In this document: in pieces, positions 1 through 9,216 of the stretch | Numbering within the stretch: position 1 is the stretch's first letter | Layout of the letters: each line of letters opens with the position of its first letter | Assembly: GCF_018687735.1 (NCBI RefSeq) | Contig: NZ_CP061304.1 | Coordinates: 1,426,001-1,490,000, forward strand | Reading direction: 5' to 3' | DNA from: Polynucleobacter sp. MG-5-Ahmo-C2 | GTDB taxonomy: Bacteria > Pseudomonadota > Gammaproteobacteria > Burkholderiales > Burkholderiaceae | DNA length: 64,000 bases | Notes under the pieces: generated by a model | The model's database searches: none | What the model was told of the DNA's origin: nothing | The model's input: only the letters and a program-made list of their open reading frames with translations | Program-made: the position numbers and the translations under genes

Positions 1-73
1 ACTTTTCTAAGCCCTGAATAGCTAAAAATATAGGGTAATTTCAGGCAATTTCTTGGGGTACTTGCGTAAATTC
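1..73. other. non-coding left edge downstream of dnaG
   Basis: This AT-rich stretch lies after the dnaG stop codon. In the usual rpsU-dnaG-rpoD order, rpoD would lie just beyond the left edge on the same (minus) strand, so this is probably the dnaG-rpoD spacer. I see a TATATT-like box on the minus strand but no convincing -35 and no clear terminator. Confidence 0.4.
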
Positions 74-2020
74 CTAGGAGAATTTCAGTTTCTCGCCCAA
101 TTCACGATATCTAGCCCGATCTTGGTCATTGGCAGTGCTTGCGGCGATCTTTTGGGCAATTTCAGTCATCTCTAGTTTCAGATGGTTTAGCTCCAGCTTT
201 TTAAAGGCTCCTTCCATGTCTGCCGTTGCGCCATCAAGATCTAGATCAGAGCCCATCACTCGATTTCTGAGGACCTCATATAGAGGCGCAAGCTCACTGC
301 GCGACAGTTGATCTTGAAACATTGCAAAAGCGCCAGCACCTACTGTTGCGGACTTACCGCCCTCACCTGGAATCCATTCAACTAAATCGCATTGAGAGAG
401 AAGGTCTTGCATCAAGCAGTGGGCTTTTGCCGATCGTTGTTCAGCGGCTTTAAGAGCAAGTGCACGCTGATTACTATCCAACGCCTTACCCAAATGCGGG
501 AACTGAATCAGTACACGCAGCATTTGCTCCGCTAAATCAGTTGGCGCCTTAGGCGGTTCAATATTTTGTGTAGCAACGCGTTTTGCAGAGCCTTTGAATG
601 CTTGCCAAGGTGCGCCCTGCCTATTGCCATTGGCAAAGGTATTTTGATTACTTTGCGATCTCGCTTGAGTCGCCTGATAGGCAGGCTGTTGAACAGGGGC
701 TGGCGCCACAGTTAAACCACAAAACGCCTCAAGTTCTGCCGGCGTAGTGTTGGTGCGAATCGCCAGCTCACGCAAAATCTGAGTCCGCAAAGCGATTGGT
801 GGCATCGAGAGTAGGAGCGGCTTAGCGGCATGGTGGGTATGCGCCCTACCCTCCGGGGTTGTCAGCTCATGCTCCTCGCTCACAATCTTGAAGAAGAAGC
901 TTGAGATCGACATGGCCTCCTTGATCACTTTTTCAAAAGCAGGCGCACCATAGGCACGAACATAACTGTCTGGATCATGCTCGGTTGGCAAGAATAAAAA
1001 ACGAATTTCTTTATCGTCAGACATGAGCGGCAAGCATGCTTCAAGCGCACGTTGGGCGGCACGTTGACCAGCAGAGTCGCCATCAAATGAGAAAACCACC
1101 TTATCAGTTTGCCGAAGTAGCATGCGCACATGGTTTGCAGTACACGCAGTCCCTAAGGTTGCTACTGCGTTGGGAAAGCCCAATTGCGCAAGTGCAACCA
1201 CATCCATATAGCCTTCACACACTAAGACATATTCTTGTGCACGAATGGCTTGTCTTGCTTCAAATAATCCGTAGAGCGTGTTGCCTTTTGAAAAGAGTGG
1301 AGTCTCTGGAGAATTTAAATACTTAGGCTCACCTTGATCCAGAATGCGGCCACCAAAGCCAATGGTTTGTCCTTTGGGATTGCGAATGGGGAACATGACA
1401 CGATCCCGAAAGCGATCGTAGCGTTTTAGTACAGCGCCTTCAGCCTGCTCACCCTGAATAAGCAAGCCACCCTCTACCAAGGTCTTTGCTATTTCGTCAT
1501 TGGTATACGGACCAAATACCGCCTCAAGACCTTGCCAACCATCGGGCGCATAACCAAGCGCATAACGTTTGGCGATTTCACCGGTCAGGCCACGCCCTTT
1601 TAAATACTCTACAGCTCGCGTGTTCCCTTTAAGCTGCTGGCGATACCAATCCGCCGCCGAACTCATCACTTCACTTAAAGCCATCGCTTGCTGCTGTCTT
1701 GCAACATCATTAGCGGTACGCTCTTCACGAGGCACATCCAGGCCTGCAGAGCGCGCAAGATCCTCAATCGCATCGACATAACCAAGTCCTGAATACTCCA
1801 TCAAAAAACTAATGGCAGATCCATGGGCTCCACAACCAAAGCAGTGATAGAACTGCTTTGTAGGTGAAACTGAAAATGAAGGTGACTTCTCTGAATGAAA
1901 GGGGCACAAACCTTGGTAGTTTGCGCCAGCCTTTTTTAGCTTTACGTGCTGCCCAACCACATCAACGATGTCAACCCGATTTAAAAGATCGGCTATGAAG
2001 GATTGTGGAATAAGCGCCAT
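74..2020 (-). CDS. dnaG: DNA primase DnaG
   Basis: Makes the RNA primers that start Okazaki fragments and works with the replicative helicase DnaB. At 648 residues it has the full family length. The N-terminal CHC2 zinc finger is intact: C39-x2-H42-x17-C60-x2-C63. The TOPRIM catalytic core follows, with the glutamate in VCEGYMDVVAL and the metal-binding FDGDSAGQ motif. A Gln/Asn-rich linker near residues 440-480 leads into the C-terminal helicase-interaction domain. It is the last visible gene of rpsU-yqeY-dnaG on the minus strand, the classic macromolecular-synthesis operon. There is no strong Shine-Dalgarno before the ATG. Identification is certain. Confidence 0.98.
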   Translation of the reverse strand: MALIPQSFIADLLNRVDIVDVVGQHVKLKKAGANYQGLCPFHSEKSPSFSVSPTKQFYHCFGCGAHGSAISFLMEYSGLGYVDAIEDLARSAGLDVPREERTANDVARQQQAMALSEVMSSAADWYRQQLKGNTRAVEYLKGRGLTGEIAKRYALGYAPDGWQGLEAVFGPYTNDEIAKTLVEGGLLIQGEQAEGAVLKRYDRFRDRVMFPIRNPKGQTIGFGGRILDQGEPKYLNSPETPLFSKGNTLYGLFEARQAIRAQEYVLVCEGYMDVVALAQLGFPNAVATLGTACTANHVRMLLRQTDKVVFSFDGDSAGQRAAQRALEACLPLMSDDKEIRFLFLPTEHDPDSYVRAYGAPAFEKVIKEAMSISSFFFKIVSEEHELTTPEGRAHTHHAAKPLLLSMPPIALRTQILRELAIRTNTTPAELEAFCGLTVAPAPVQQPAYQATQARSQSNQNTFANGNRQGAPWQAFKGSAKRVATQNIEPPKAPTDLAEQMLRVLIQFPHLGKALDSNQRALALKAAEQRSAKAHCLMQDLLSQCDLVEWIPGEGGKSATVGAGAFAMFQDQLSRSELAPLYEVLRNRVMGSDLDLDGATADMEGAFKKLELNHLKLEMTEIAQKIAASTANDQDRARYRELGEKLKFS

Positions 2021-2071
2021 CAGGCTAGCAGTATGAAACTGTTTGATTGAGTTAGCTAGTCGCTGAGTTAC

Positions 2072-2518
2072 TTACTTGGCGAGTGCGGCTTTTACCAAGC
2101 CAGATACCTTGCCCATATCAGCCTTACCAGCCAATTGAGTCTTGAGAACGCCAATCACCTTACCCATGTCTTGTGGACCAGCAGCCCCCGTAGAGGCAAC
2201 TGCTGCTGCAACTGCCGCCTCAACCTCAGTATCCGACAGTTGCGCAGGCAAGTAGGTTTGTAAGATTGTCATTTCAGCAGCTTCTATTGCTACTAAATCA
2301 TCGCGACTGGCTTTTTCAAACTGAGAAATCGAGTCTTTACGTTGCTTAATCATTTTTTCAATAGTCGCAATCACCGCAACATCATCCAAAACAATACGGT
2401 CATCAACCTCGCGCTGCTTAATAGCGGCTAGTAGCAAACGAATGGTGCCAAGACGTGCAGTCTCTTTTGCACGCATTGCATTTTTCATATCTTCAGTGAT
2501 TTGATCTTTCAGACTCAT
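2072..2518 (-). CDS. yqeY: GatB/YqeY domain protein
   Basis: A 148-residue protein of the YqeY family, related to the C-terminal tRNA-binding helical domain of the GatB amidotransferase subunit. Start MSLKDQITEDMKNAMRAKE and the internal ...LGTIRLLLAAIKQ... pattern are typical, as is the Gly/Ala-rich C-terminal half with repeated MGKV segments. The free-standing protein has no firmly established role; tRNA-related amidotransfer is inferred from homology only. It sits between rpsU and dnaG, the common order in many Gram-negative bacteria, 51 bp before dnaG. An intrinsic terminator separates it from rpsU, so it may depend on readthrough or its own promoter. Confidence 0.93.
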   Translation of the reverse strand: MSLKDQITEDMKNAMRAKETARLGTIRLLLAAIKQREVDDRIVLDDVAVIATIEKMIKQRKDSISQFEKASRDDLVAIEAAEMTILQTYLPAQLSDTEVEAAVAAAVASTGAAGPQDMGKVIGVLKTQLAGKADMGKVSGLVKAALAK

Positions 2519-2550
2519 AGCATTTTCCTGATCTTGAATGTATGTAACGA

Positions 2551-2592
2551 TTAAAAAGCAAAAACCCGCTGCGTTTCACCGTCAGCGGGTTT
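2551..2592 (-). terminator. intrinsic terminator after rpsU
   Basis: A perfect 10-bp inverted repeat, AAACCCGCTG (2562-2571) and CAGCGGGTTT (2583-2592), has an 11-nt loop. Read on the minus strand it is followed by a T-rich run (GGGTTTTTGCTTTTTAA). It lies between rpsU and yqeY, so it should partly uncouple abundant S21 mRNA from the dnaG messages, as in the E. coli operon. Confidence 0.9.
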
Positions 2593-2627
2593 CAAAGCCT
2601 CTCGGTGAGGAGAGCTTTTAGATTCTA

Positions 2628-2840
2628 TTAGTAAAGCTTTTTAGGCAACATTTGGCTACGAATACGCTTGTAATGGCGTTTTGCAGCAGCAGCCTTTTTA
2701 CGCTTACGTTCAGCCGTTGGCTTCTCGTAAAACTCGCGGGCACGCAAGTCTGTCAAAAGACCATTTTTTTCAATGGTGCGCTTGAAACGGCGCAATGCCA
2801 CTTCAAATGGTTCGTTTTCACGGAGGCGGACTGTAGTCAT
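2628..2840 (-). CDS. rpsU: 30S ribosomal protein S21
   Basis: 70-residue basic protein that helps the small subunit engage mRNA during initiation. The start [20 protein letters not shown] and the Lys/Arg-rich middle ([17 protein letters not shown]) are diagnostic. First gene of the rpsU-yqeY-dnaG cluster, divergent from tsaD with a 77-bp gap that holds its promoter and a small palindrome. Only a weak AAG precedes the ATG as ribosome-binding site. The terminator directly downstream fits the need for far more S21 than primase. Confidence 0.97.
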   Translation of the reverse strand: MTTVRLRENEPFEVALRRFKRTIEKNGLLTDLRAREFYEKPTAERKRKKAAAAKRHYKRIRSQMLPKKLY

Positions 2841-2861
2841 ACTTATTTAACTCGTATATGC

Positions 2862-2875
2862 TCGATAAATATCGA
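2862..2875 (-). repeat. palindrome in the rpsU leader
   Basis: TCGATA-AA-TATCGA is a perfect 6+6 inverted repeat with a 2-nt centre between the predicted rpsU -10 and its start codon. In RNA it could form a small hairpin in the 5' leader; in DNA it could bind a dimeric regulator. Role unknown. Confidence 0.45.
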
Positions 2876-2893
2876 AAAATTAACTGAATTGCG

Positions 2894-2902
2894 ATTCTAG
2901 CA
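2894..2902 (-). promoter_or_regulatory. predicted extended -10 promoter of rpsU
   Basis: On the minus strand these bases read TGCTAGAAT, an extended -10 (TGn plus TAGAAT, 5 of 6 to TATAAT). No good -35 is visible, which is common for extended -10 promoters. The start of transcription would fall about 45 nt before the rpsU ATG. Confidence 0.5.
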
Positions 2903-2917
2903 CGACCAAGCCAAAAA

Positions 2918-3997
2918 ATGATTGTTTTAGGGATAGAAACTTCTTGCGACGAGACCGGGGTGGCTTTATACAACACCACCCCCTGGGAAGAGGGCAAACC
3001 AGCATTCCAGGGCATCCTGGGGCAGGGTCTGCACTCTCAGGTCGCCATGCACCGAGATTACGGGGGCGTAGTCCCAGAATTGGCCTCACGCGATCATATC
3101 CGGCGTGTTTTACCTCTTTTAGACCAATCTTTAGCTCAATCTGGTCTCAAATTAAGCGATATTGATGCGGTGGCCTTCACTCAAGGCCCCGGTCTAGCTG
3201 GCGCCCTTCTAGTAGGCGGCGCCTTTGCAAAATCCCTCGCTCAAGGGCTCAAATTGCCCTCCATCGGGGTTCACCACCTAGAAGGTCATCTGCTCTCGCC
3301 ACTCTTAGGTCAGACCACGCCTCAATTTCCTTTTATTGCTCTGCTAGTTTCCGGGGGCCACACCCAACTCATGAAAGTTTCCGGCATTGGGCAATATGAA
3401 CTTTTAGGTGAAACCTTAGATGATGCTGCTGGCGAAGCGTTTGATAAGACCGCCAAATTATTGGGCCTTGATTACCCTGGTGGTGCAGCACTGTCTAAAT
3501 TGGCTGATACCGGCAGAGTTGGAATATTTGATCTACCCAAACCCATGTTGCACTCTGGCGATTTGGATTTTTCATTCTCAGGACTGAAGACAGCCGTTCT
3601 CAATCAAGTCAAAAAGTTTGAAGAGAAGCAGATTGCAGATCCTTCCGAGGTAGCGCAATTTCATGCGGATCTCGCACGCAGCTTTGTGGACTCGATTGTT
3701 GCAGTGCTGGTAAGCAAGTCAGAGAAGGCCCTCAAACTCACTGGCTGTAAGCATTTAGTACTCGCTGGTGGTGTGGGTGCTAATTTGCAATTGCGAAGTG
3801 CTCTGAATGACAAAGCAAGGAAGTTTGGATTTGAAGTGCACTATCCACCGCTAGAACTTTGTACTGATAACGGTGTAATGATTGCTTTTGCTGGAGCACT
3901 GCGTTTGCTTGCTGAAAATAATGGCTCCACAAGCTCTGGAGCCTTTGATATCAAACCCCGCTGGGATTTGCAAAGTAATAATCTTCAGCGCGTTTAA
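2918..3997 (+). CDS. tsaD: tRNA N6-threonylcarbamoyladenosine transferase TsaD
   Basis: Catalytic subunit that transfers the threonylcarbamoyl group to A37 of ANN-decoding tRNAs, acting with TsaB and TsaE (not in this window). 359 residues, slightly longer than the usual ~340. The N-terminus [17 protein letters not shown] is the ASKHA phosphate-binding start. The metal-binding H120-LEG-H124 motif and the C-terminal glycine-rich ...LAGGVGAN... segment and DNGVM motif are present. Divergent from rpsU, the order commonly seen in proteobacteria. It converges on folE2 with only 6 bp between stops. Confidence 0.97.
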   Translation: MIVLGIETSCDETGVALYNTTPWEEGKPAFQGILGQGLHSQVAMHRDYGGVVPELASRDHIRRVLPLLDQSLAQSGLKLSDIDAVAFTQGPGLAGALLVGGAFAKSLAQGLKLPSIGVHHLEGHLLSPLLGQTTPQFPFIALLVSGGHTQLMKVSGIGQYELLGETLDDAAGEAFDKTAKLLGLDYPGGAALSKLADTGRVGIFDLPKPMLHSGDLDFSFSGLKTAVLNQVKKFEEKQIADPSEVAQFHADLARSFVDSIVAVLVSKSEKALKLTGCKHLVLAGGVGANLQLRSALNDKARKFGFEVHYPPLELCTDNGVMIAFAGALRLLAENNGSTSSGAFDIKPRWDLQSNNLQRV

Positions 3998-4003
3998 CGC
4001 GGC

Positions 4004-4831
4004 TTATTTTACGAAACTAATTCTGGCAAATGCACTGTGGTTGTGAATAGATTCAAAGTTCTCAGCTTCAACCATAAAAGACCGGATACGCTCATCAGCC
4101 TTGAGGTTGCCAGCCACATCACGAACCAAATCTTCTACGAATTTAGGGTTGCTATAAGAATGCTCGGTGACCCACTTCTCGTCAGGACGTTTGAGTAAAC
4201 CCCACAGCTCGCTAGAAGCCTCGCTCTCTGCAGCGGTGATCAAGTCCTCCACTGTCATCTTCGTTTGCGCATCTAGCACCACGTCCATGGTGACATGGGA
4301 ACGTTGATTGTGCGCACCAAATTCGGAAATCTCTTTGGAGCAAGGACACAAACTCATGACTGGGACTTGTGCGCGCAATCCGAGTTCAATATCTAATTTT
4401 CCAGCGTCATTCTGTTTGGCGGTTGCTATCCAAGTCACCTCGTAATCCATCAAGCTTTCAACACCAGACACTGGCGCTGCTTTTTTAACGAAGTGAGTGT
4501 ACGTAAACTGAATGTGGCCTTCTTTAGCATCAAGCAAAGGCAGCATATCACTGATCATTTCAACGACTGTCGTGCTGTCAACAGCCATATTTTGTTTTTG
4601 CAAGAGTGCCATGAAACGCGACATATGCGTTCCCTTCACATGCGCAGGTAATGCCACATCCATTTCAAAAGTGCCTACTGAAGGAAAATTACCACCCTTA
4701 CTGCGAATGGTTAATGGATGGCGCACGCCACGAATGCCGACCTGCTCAATGGACAAGGCGCGCTCATCCAAAGTGGCTTGCACGTCAGGCATTGCACTGG
4801 CTTTCAAAAAGGCGGGATTCATGTCATTCAT
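4004..4831 (-). CDS. folE2: GTP cyclohydrolase FolE2 (type IB)
   Basis: Converts GTP to dihydroneopterin triphosphate, the first step of folate synthesis. This is the FolE2 type, unrelated in sequence to classical zinc-dependent FolE, and able to use metals other than zinc. 275 residues; [11 protein letters not shown] (from about residue 67) and LCPCSKEIS (C162, C164) are family signatures, and the C-terminus has [17 protein letters not shown] second ATG at codon 4 could be the true start. It lies 25 bp after dxs and is probably the last gene of xseB-ispA-dxs-folE2. Whether the genome also has a zinc-type folE cannot be seen here. Confidence 0.95.
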   Translation of the reverse strand: MNDMNPAFLKASAMPDVQATLDERALSIEQVGIRGVRHPLTIRSKGGNFPSVGTFEMDVALPAHVKGTHMSRFMALLQKQNMAVDSTTVVEMISDMLPLLDAKEGHIQFTYTHFVKKAAPVSGVESLMDYEVTWIATAKQNDAGKLDIELGLRAQVPVMSLCPCSKEISEFGAHNQRSHVTMDVVLDAQTKMTVEDLITAAESEASSELWGLLKRPDEKWVTEHSYSNPKFVEDLVRDVAGNLKADERIRSFMVEAENFESIHNHSAFARISFVK

Positions 4832-4856
4832 GGCTCTATTTTCAAGGAAAACGGGC

Positions 4857-6758
4857 TTATTTGCCTGCGACCACGGAATTTATCGCTAATACAGCCGGAA
4901 AACGGCGCTTAATTGAATTGGCAATACCTTCTACATCCAGGCCACACTTACTCATCAGCAGGCTGTAGTCCCCATGCTCAATAAATTGATCGGGAAGACC
5001 TAATTGCAAGAGGGGTTTATGAATTCCGAGAATGGAAAGCGCTTCCAAGCAAGCGCTGCCTGCGCCGCCGGCAATAGCGCCATCCTCAAGCGTTACAAAA
5101 TAATCATGATCGGCCACTAAAGATTTGATCAAATCAATATCCAGCGGTTTTACAAAACGCATATTCGCTACCGTCGCATCAATACTCTCGGCCACTTCTA
5201 GTGCTGGGTAAAGCAAAGTGCCAAACGCCAGAATGGCTACGCGATGTCCAGCAGGCGCATTGGATTGACGACGAATCTCACCTTTACCAAATGGCAATGT
5301 GCGTAGCTCTTTGGATGGAATAGTGCCAACACCTGCGCCTCTTGGATAGCGCACTGCACTTGGATGAGGCTGATGGAATGCTGTAGTCAACAGATCACGA
5401 CACTCTGCTTCGTCTGCTGGTGTCATCACCAACATATTTGGGATACAGCGTAAGAATGGAATGTCATACGCACCCGCATGGGTTGCGCCATCAGCACCAA
5501 CCAAACCGGCGCGATCTAGCGCGAACAAGACTGGCAAATCTTGCAAAGCCACATCATGAATTAATTGATCGTAGGCGCGTTGTAAGAAGGTGGAATAGAT
5601 GGCCACTACAGGCTTCATACCCTCGCATGCCATACCGGCCGCAAAAGTCACTGCATGTTGCTCAGCAATGCCTACGTCGTAGTAACGCTTCGGAAAGTTT
5701 TTCTCAAATTCAACCAACCCCGAACCTTCGCGCATGGCTGGCGTAATGCCCACCAATAGCGGATCTGCATGCGCCATATCGCACAGCCACTCACCAAACA
5801 CTTGGGTGAAGGTTTTCTTGGTAGCAGTCGATTTTTTTACCCCCTCTTCAGGGTTGAATTTGCTGGGTCCGTGATACAACACGGGATCAGCTTCAGCCAA
5901 CTCATAGCCCTGGCCTTTTTTGGTTACTACATGCAAGAACTGTGGACCTCGACCTTCTAAAGCCAGGCGGCGTACGTTCTGCAACATTGGTATTAGGGCA
6001 TCTAAATCATGACCATCAATTGGACCAAAGTAGTTAAAGCCAAATTCTTGAAAGATGGTTGAAGGTGACACCATACCTTTAGCATGATCTTCAAGACGTT
6101 TTGCAAACTCACGCAGCGGGGGTGCAATTGATAAAACGCTATCGATCCCTTTTTTGGTTGCAGAATAAATATTACCGCTCAGCAATCGTGCAAGGTGGCG
6201 ATTAAGCGCACCCACTGCAGGAGAGATCGACATATCGTTGTCATTCAGAATGACTACTAACGGAAGATCGTCATATACACCTGCATTATTCATAGCCTCA
6301 AATGCCATACCGCCCGTCATCGCACTATCACCGATCACCGCCACAGCCACATGACGCTCACCCTTGGTTTGAAAGGCGCGAGCCATACCCATTGCCGCAG
6401 AGATGCTGGTTGATGAATGGCCTGTACCAAAAGCATCAAACTCGCTTTCAGCACGATGTGGAAATCCTGACAATCCTTTGAACTGACGAAGAGTATTCAT
6501 GCGCTCACGACGACCAGTCAATATTTTGTGTGGGTAGCTTTGGTGCCCCACATCCCAAACGATACGATCGTCGGGAGTGTCAAAAACATAATGCAGCGCA
6601 ATTGATAACTCTACTGTTCCCAAATTAGAGGAAAGGTGTCCGCCAGTTTTGGATACTGAATCCAATACAAATTGACGCAACTCATCGGCAAGCGCAGGCA
6701 ATTCTTCGCGAGTCAGTTTTTTTAAATCGTCTGGGGAATTGATGGAGTCTAAAGTCAT
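4857..6758 (-). CDS. dxs: 1-deoxy-D-xylulose-5-phosphate synthase
   Basis: Thiamine-diphosphate enzyme joining pyruvate and glyceraldehyde-3-phosphate, the entry and main control step of the non-mevalonate isoprenoid pathway. 633 residues, normal length. Visible marks: [18 protein letters not shown] near the N-terminus, [16 protein letters not shown], the TPP-binding [18 protein letters not shown], and the transketolase-like central domain with [17 protein letters not shown]. Placed 20 bp after ispA and 25 bp before folE2 on the minus strand, so it is co-transcribed with the next isoprenoid enzyme. Confidence 0.98.
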   Translation of the reverse strand: MTLDSINSPDDLKKLTREELPALADELRQFVLDSVSKTGGHLSSNLGTVELSIALHYVFDTPDDRIVWDVGHQSYPHKILTGRRERMNTLRQFKGLSGFPHRAESEFDAFGTGHSSTSISAAMGMARAFQTKGERHVAVAVIGDSAMTGGMAFEAMNNAGVYDDLPLVVILNDNDMSISPAVGALNRHLARLLSGNIYSATKKGIDSVLSIAPPLREFAKRLEDHAKGMVSPSTIFQEFGFNYFGPIDGHDLDALIPMLQNVRRLALEGRGPQFLHVVTKKGQGYELAEADPVLYHGPSKFNPEEGVKKSTATKKTFTQVFGEWLCDMAHADPLLVGITPAMREGSGLVEFEKNFPKRYYDVGIAEQHAVTFAAGMACEGMKPVVAIYSTFLQRAYDQLIHDVALQDLPVLFALDRAGLVGADGATHAGAYDIPFLRCIPNMLVMTPADEAECRDLLTTAFHQPHPSAVRYPRGAGVGTIPSKELRTLPFGKGEIRRQSNAPAGHRVAILAFGTLLYPALEVAESIDATVANMRFVKPLDIDLIKSLVADHDYFVTLEDGAIAGGAGSACLEALSILGIHKPLLQLGLPDQFIEHGDYSLLMSKCGLDVEGIANSIKRRFPAVLAINSVVAGK

Positions 6759-6778
6759 TAAATCTATTTAATCTGTGT

Positions 6779-7669
6779 TTATTTAGCTCTATTAACTACC
6801 AAGAGTGCTAAATCTTTTAAGGCATCTGCCTTACTACCAAAATCATCCAGGCTAGCAATTGCTATTTCTTGTAACTCTTTAGCCTGCTTCTGAGCATAGT
6901 CTAAACCCATCAAGGTCACATAGGTAGGCTTATTCGCTGCAGCATCCTTACCTGCTGTTTTTCCGAGGGTTTGACTATCGGCCGTTGCATCTAGTACATC
7001 ATCAACAATCTGAAATGCCAAACCAAGGGCTGTTGAATATTGCTGTAGCTGCGCCATTTGAGCAGCATTGAGATGTGCTGCAATACCGCCCAACTCAAGC
7101 GCACAAGAAAGTAAAGCGCCGGTTTTCATAGCGTGCATTTGCTTTAAGCCGGCAAGGTCCAGCTTTTTGCCAACATTCTCTAAATCAATTGCTTGGCCAC
7201 CTGCCATGCCACGCGAACCAGAAGCAGCAGCTAAAGCATTAATCATCCGTAAACACACATCCGCATCACACTGCGTATTAGCAAGAATTTCGAAGGCGCG
7301 GGTTTGTAGGGCATCGCCAACGAGTAGCGCAGTGGCTTCATCAAACGCTTTATGAACTGTTGGGCGACCGCGACGTAAGTCATCGTCATCCATGCATGGC
7401 AAATCATCATGAACCAATGAATACGCATGGATACATTCAATCGCAACGGCTGCTGCATCTAATACCTGTGCCTCAGCATCTCCAAGAGAACCTGCTGCAT
7501 AAACGAGCAAGGGACGAACACGCTTACCACCACCTTGCGCTGCATAGCGCATTGCTTCGTGCAAACGATTTGGAGTGGTATTGGCAGAATCGAGCAAGCG
7601 ATCTAGTGCTGCCTCTACTCGCTTAGAGTGATGATGAAGCCACTCCTGAAATTGAAAAACGGCAGTCAT
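6779..7669 (-). CDS. ispA: farnesyl diphosphate synthase (polyprenyl synthetase)
   Basis: Head-to-tail prenyltransferase condensing IPP with DMAPP and GPP; product feeds quinone and undecaprenyl phosphate synthesis. 296 residues, typical of bacterial IspA. The first Asp-rich motif is in LVHDDLPCMDDDDLRRGRPT and the second in QIVDDVLDATADSQTLGK; GGGKRVRPLLVYAAG is the conserved IPP-binding segment. The ATG overlaps the xseB stop by one base (TAATG), a sign of translational coupling. Product chain length is inferred from the family, not proven. Confidence 0.96.
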   Translation of the reverse strand: MTAVFQFQEWLHHHSKRVEAALDRLLDSANTTPNRLHEAMRYAAQGGGKRVRPLLVYAAGSLGDAEAQVLDAAAVAIECIHAYSLVHDDLPCMDDDDLRRGRPTVHKAFDEATALLVGDALQTRAFEILANTQCDADVCLRMINALAAASGSRGMAGGQAIDLENVGKKLDLAGLKQMHAMKTGALLSCALELGGIAAHLNAAQMAQLQQYSTALGLAFQIVDDVLDATADSQTLGKTAGKDAAANKPTYVTLMGLDYAQKQAKELQEIAIASLDDFGSKADALKDLALLVVNRAK

Positions 7670-7902
7670 TAAGCCTCGAACACTCGCACTTGTTGTTCAA
7701 CTTGAGCAAGTACCCCCTGACAATGCTTTAGCAAAGCGGCACCACGTTGATAAGCCAAAAGAGTCTCCTCCAAGGAGAATTTTCCTGACTCCATGTCAGA
7801 AATCAGCTTTTCAAGCTCCTTTACAGCTTGCTCATAGCGTAGATCTGGGTCGATCTGGACCTCAAGGCCTGGTTTTTGAGTCTCTGACTTTTTGGCTGGC
7901 AT
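7669..7902 (-). CDS. xseB: exodeoxyribonuclease VII small subunit
   Basis: 77-residue partner of XseA in exonuclease VII, which degrades single-stranded DNA from both ends. The conserved core YEQAVKELEKLISDMESGKFSLEETL...YQRG is complete. First gene of the xseB-ispA-dxs-folE2 unit; pairing of xseB with ispA is common in proteobacteria. The large subunit xseA is not in this window. A GGA-containing Shine-Dalgarno-like stretch lies upstream of the ATG. Confidence 0.95.
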   Translation of the reverse strand: MPAKKSETQKPGLEVQIDPDLRYEQAVKELEKLISDMESGKFSLEETLLAYQRGAALLKHCQGVLAQVEQQVRVFEA

Positions 7903-7970
7903 AAGCTGTTTTCTTCCTATTTCCTGTTCGGATAGCCCTACATATTAATGCGAGAACCCCTTCAGATGGG

Positions 7971-8050
7971 TATAATCCACCCCTTCCTTTCCAATATCGA
8001 TCCGTCGATGGTTGGATTGGTTATTCCGCTTAGCTTCGGCTGACGTTTTC
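7971..8050 (+). promoter_or_regulatory. promoter and structured leader of the Rieske gene
   Basis: A consensus -10, TATAAT (7971-7976), starts this region; no good -35 is visible. The following leader of about 70-80 nt holds an imperfect stem-loop built on ATCGA-TCCG-TCGAT with flanking CCAA/TTGG pairing (about 7990-8016), and then a 5-bp stem closed by a UUCG tetraloop (TTAGC-TTCG-GCTGA, about 8030-8043). The hairpins may protect or regulate the mRNA; no known riboswitch was recognised. Confidence 0.5.
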
Positions 8051-8063
8051 GGGGGTGGGGAGA

Positions 8064-9170
8064 ATGACTAATCTGGCTACCGCGCAGAAGCTTGCGCCGT
8101 CCAATCTACAACTGCCGGTTTCGGCATATTTTGACGCTGACTTGTATCAGCGGGAAATTGAACTGCTTTTCAAGCAGGGGCCCGGCTATGTCGGCCACGA
8201 ACTCATGGTGCCTGAAACAGGTTCCTATCAAACATTAAGCGCGGAAAAAGAAGGTCGCATCCTGGTTCGCAATGAATCCGGTGTCGAACTCCTCTCCAAT
8301 GTCTGCCGTCATCGCCAAGCACTCATGCTCAATGGCAAAGGTAAAGCTGACAACATTGTTTGCCCACTGCATCGCTGGACTTATGACTTGGGCGGCAACT
8401 TATTGGGCGCTCCTCACTTTGAAGACAAGCCATGTTTAAACCTGGGTAAATCTCCTTTGCAAAACTGGCAAGGACTTCTATTTGAGGGTCCACGAGATGT
8501 ACGTACTGATTTAGCTAAGCTCGGCGTTGCTGACGATCTCCAGTTTGATGGCTACATGCTTGACCATGTTGAAGTGCACGATTGCAACTACAACTGGAAA
8601 ACATTCATTGAGGTCTATCTCGAGGATTACCATGTTGTACCGTTTCATCCTGGTCTAGGTAAGTTTGTTTCTTGCGAAGACTTACATTGGGAATTTGGTG
8701 ACTGGCATAGCGTACAAACTGTTGGCATTCACAAGGATTTACAAACCCCAGGTTCACCGGCATATCGGAACTGGCATGATGCAGTGTTACGCCAATACGA
8801 AGGTAAAACCCCGCGGCACGGCGCGATCTGGCTGACCTACTACCCAAATGTGATGGTGGAGTGGTACCCAGGTGTTCTCTGCGTTTCTACACTTCATCCA
8901 ATGGGCCCAAACAAAACTCGCAATATCGTAGAGTTTTATTACCCAGAAGAAATCGCTCTATTCGAACGCGAATTTGTAGAAGCTGAACGTGCGGCCTATA
9001 TGGAAACTTGCATTGAGGATGATGAGATAGGTGAGCGTATGGACCAAGGTCGTGCAGCCCTTTTTGCACGCGGCATCAATGAAGTTGGCCCTTATCAAAG
9101 CCCTATGGAAGACGGCATGCAACATTTTCATGAGTGGTACCGTCGCGTGATGAACTTTCAAGGCGCATAA
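8064..9170 (+). CDS. Rieske non-haem iron oxygenase, alpha subunit-like
   Basis: 368 residues. The N-terminal Rieske [2Fe-2S] site is complete: C81-x-H83-x16-C100-x2-H103. The catalytic domain carries the bridging acid and iron ligands as E187-x2-H190-x4-H195, with an Asp/Glu-rich segment (IEDDEIGERM) that can supply the third ligand. It is therefore expected to be an active mononuclear iron mono- or dioxygenase; substrate unknown. Closest in layout to choline monooxygenase and aromatic-ring dioxygenase alpha subunits, but no beta subunit or ferredoxin lies nearby. An in-frame GTG at 8055 is an alternative start. Followed after 46 bp by sseA on the same strand. Confidence 0.85.
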   Translation: MTNLATAQKLAPSNLQLPVSAYFDADLYQREIELLFKQGPGYVGHELMVPETGSYQTLSAEKEGRILVRNESGVELLSNVCRHRQALMLNGKGKADNIVCPLHRWTYDLGGNLLGAPHFEDKPCLNLGKSPLQNWQGLLFEGPRDVRTDLAKLGVADDLQFDGYMLDHVEVHDCNYNWKTFIEVYLEDYHVVPFHPGLGKFVSCEDLHWEFGDWHSVQTVGIHKDLQTPGSPAYRNWHDAVLRQYEGKTPRHGAIWLTYYPNVMVEWYPGVLCVSTLHPMGPNKTRNIVEFYYPEEIALFEREFVEAERAAYMETCIEDDEIGERMDQGRAALFARGINEVGPYQSPMEDGMQHFHEWYRRVMNFQGA

Positions 9171-9216
9171 TTCAGAAACGCTCTTAAATCATTCTGCCCT
9201 CAATCTAGGAAGCCAC

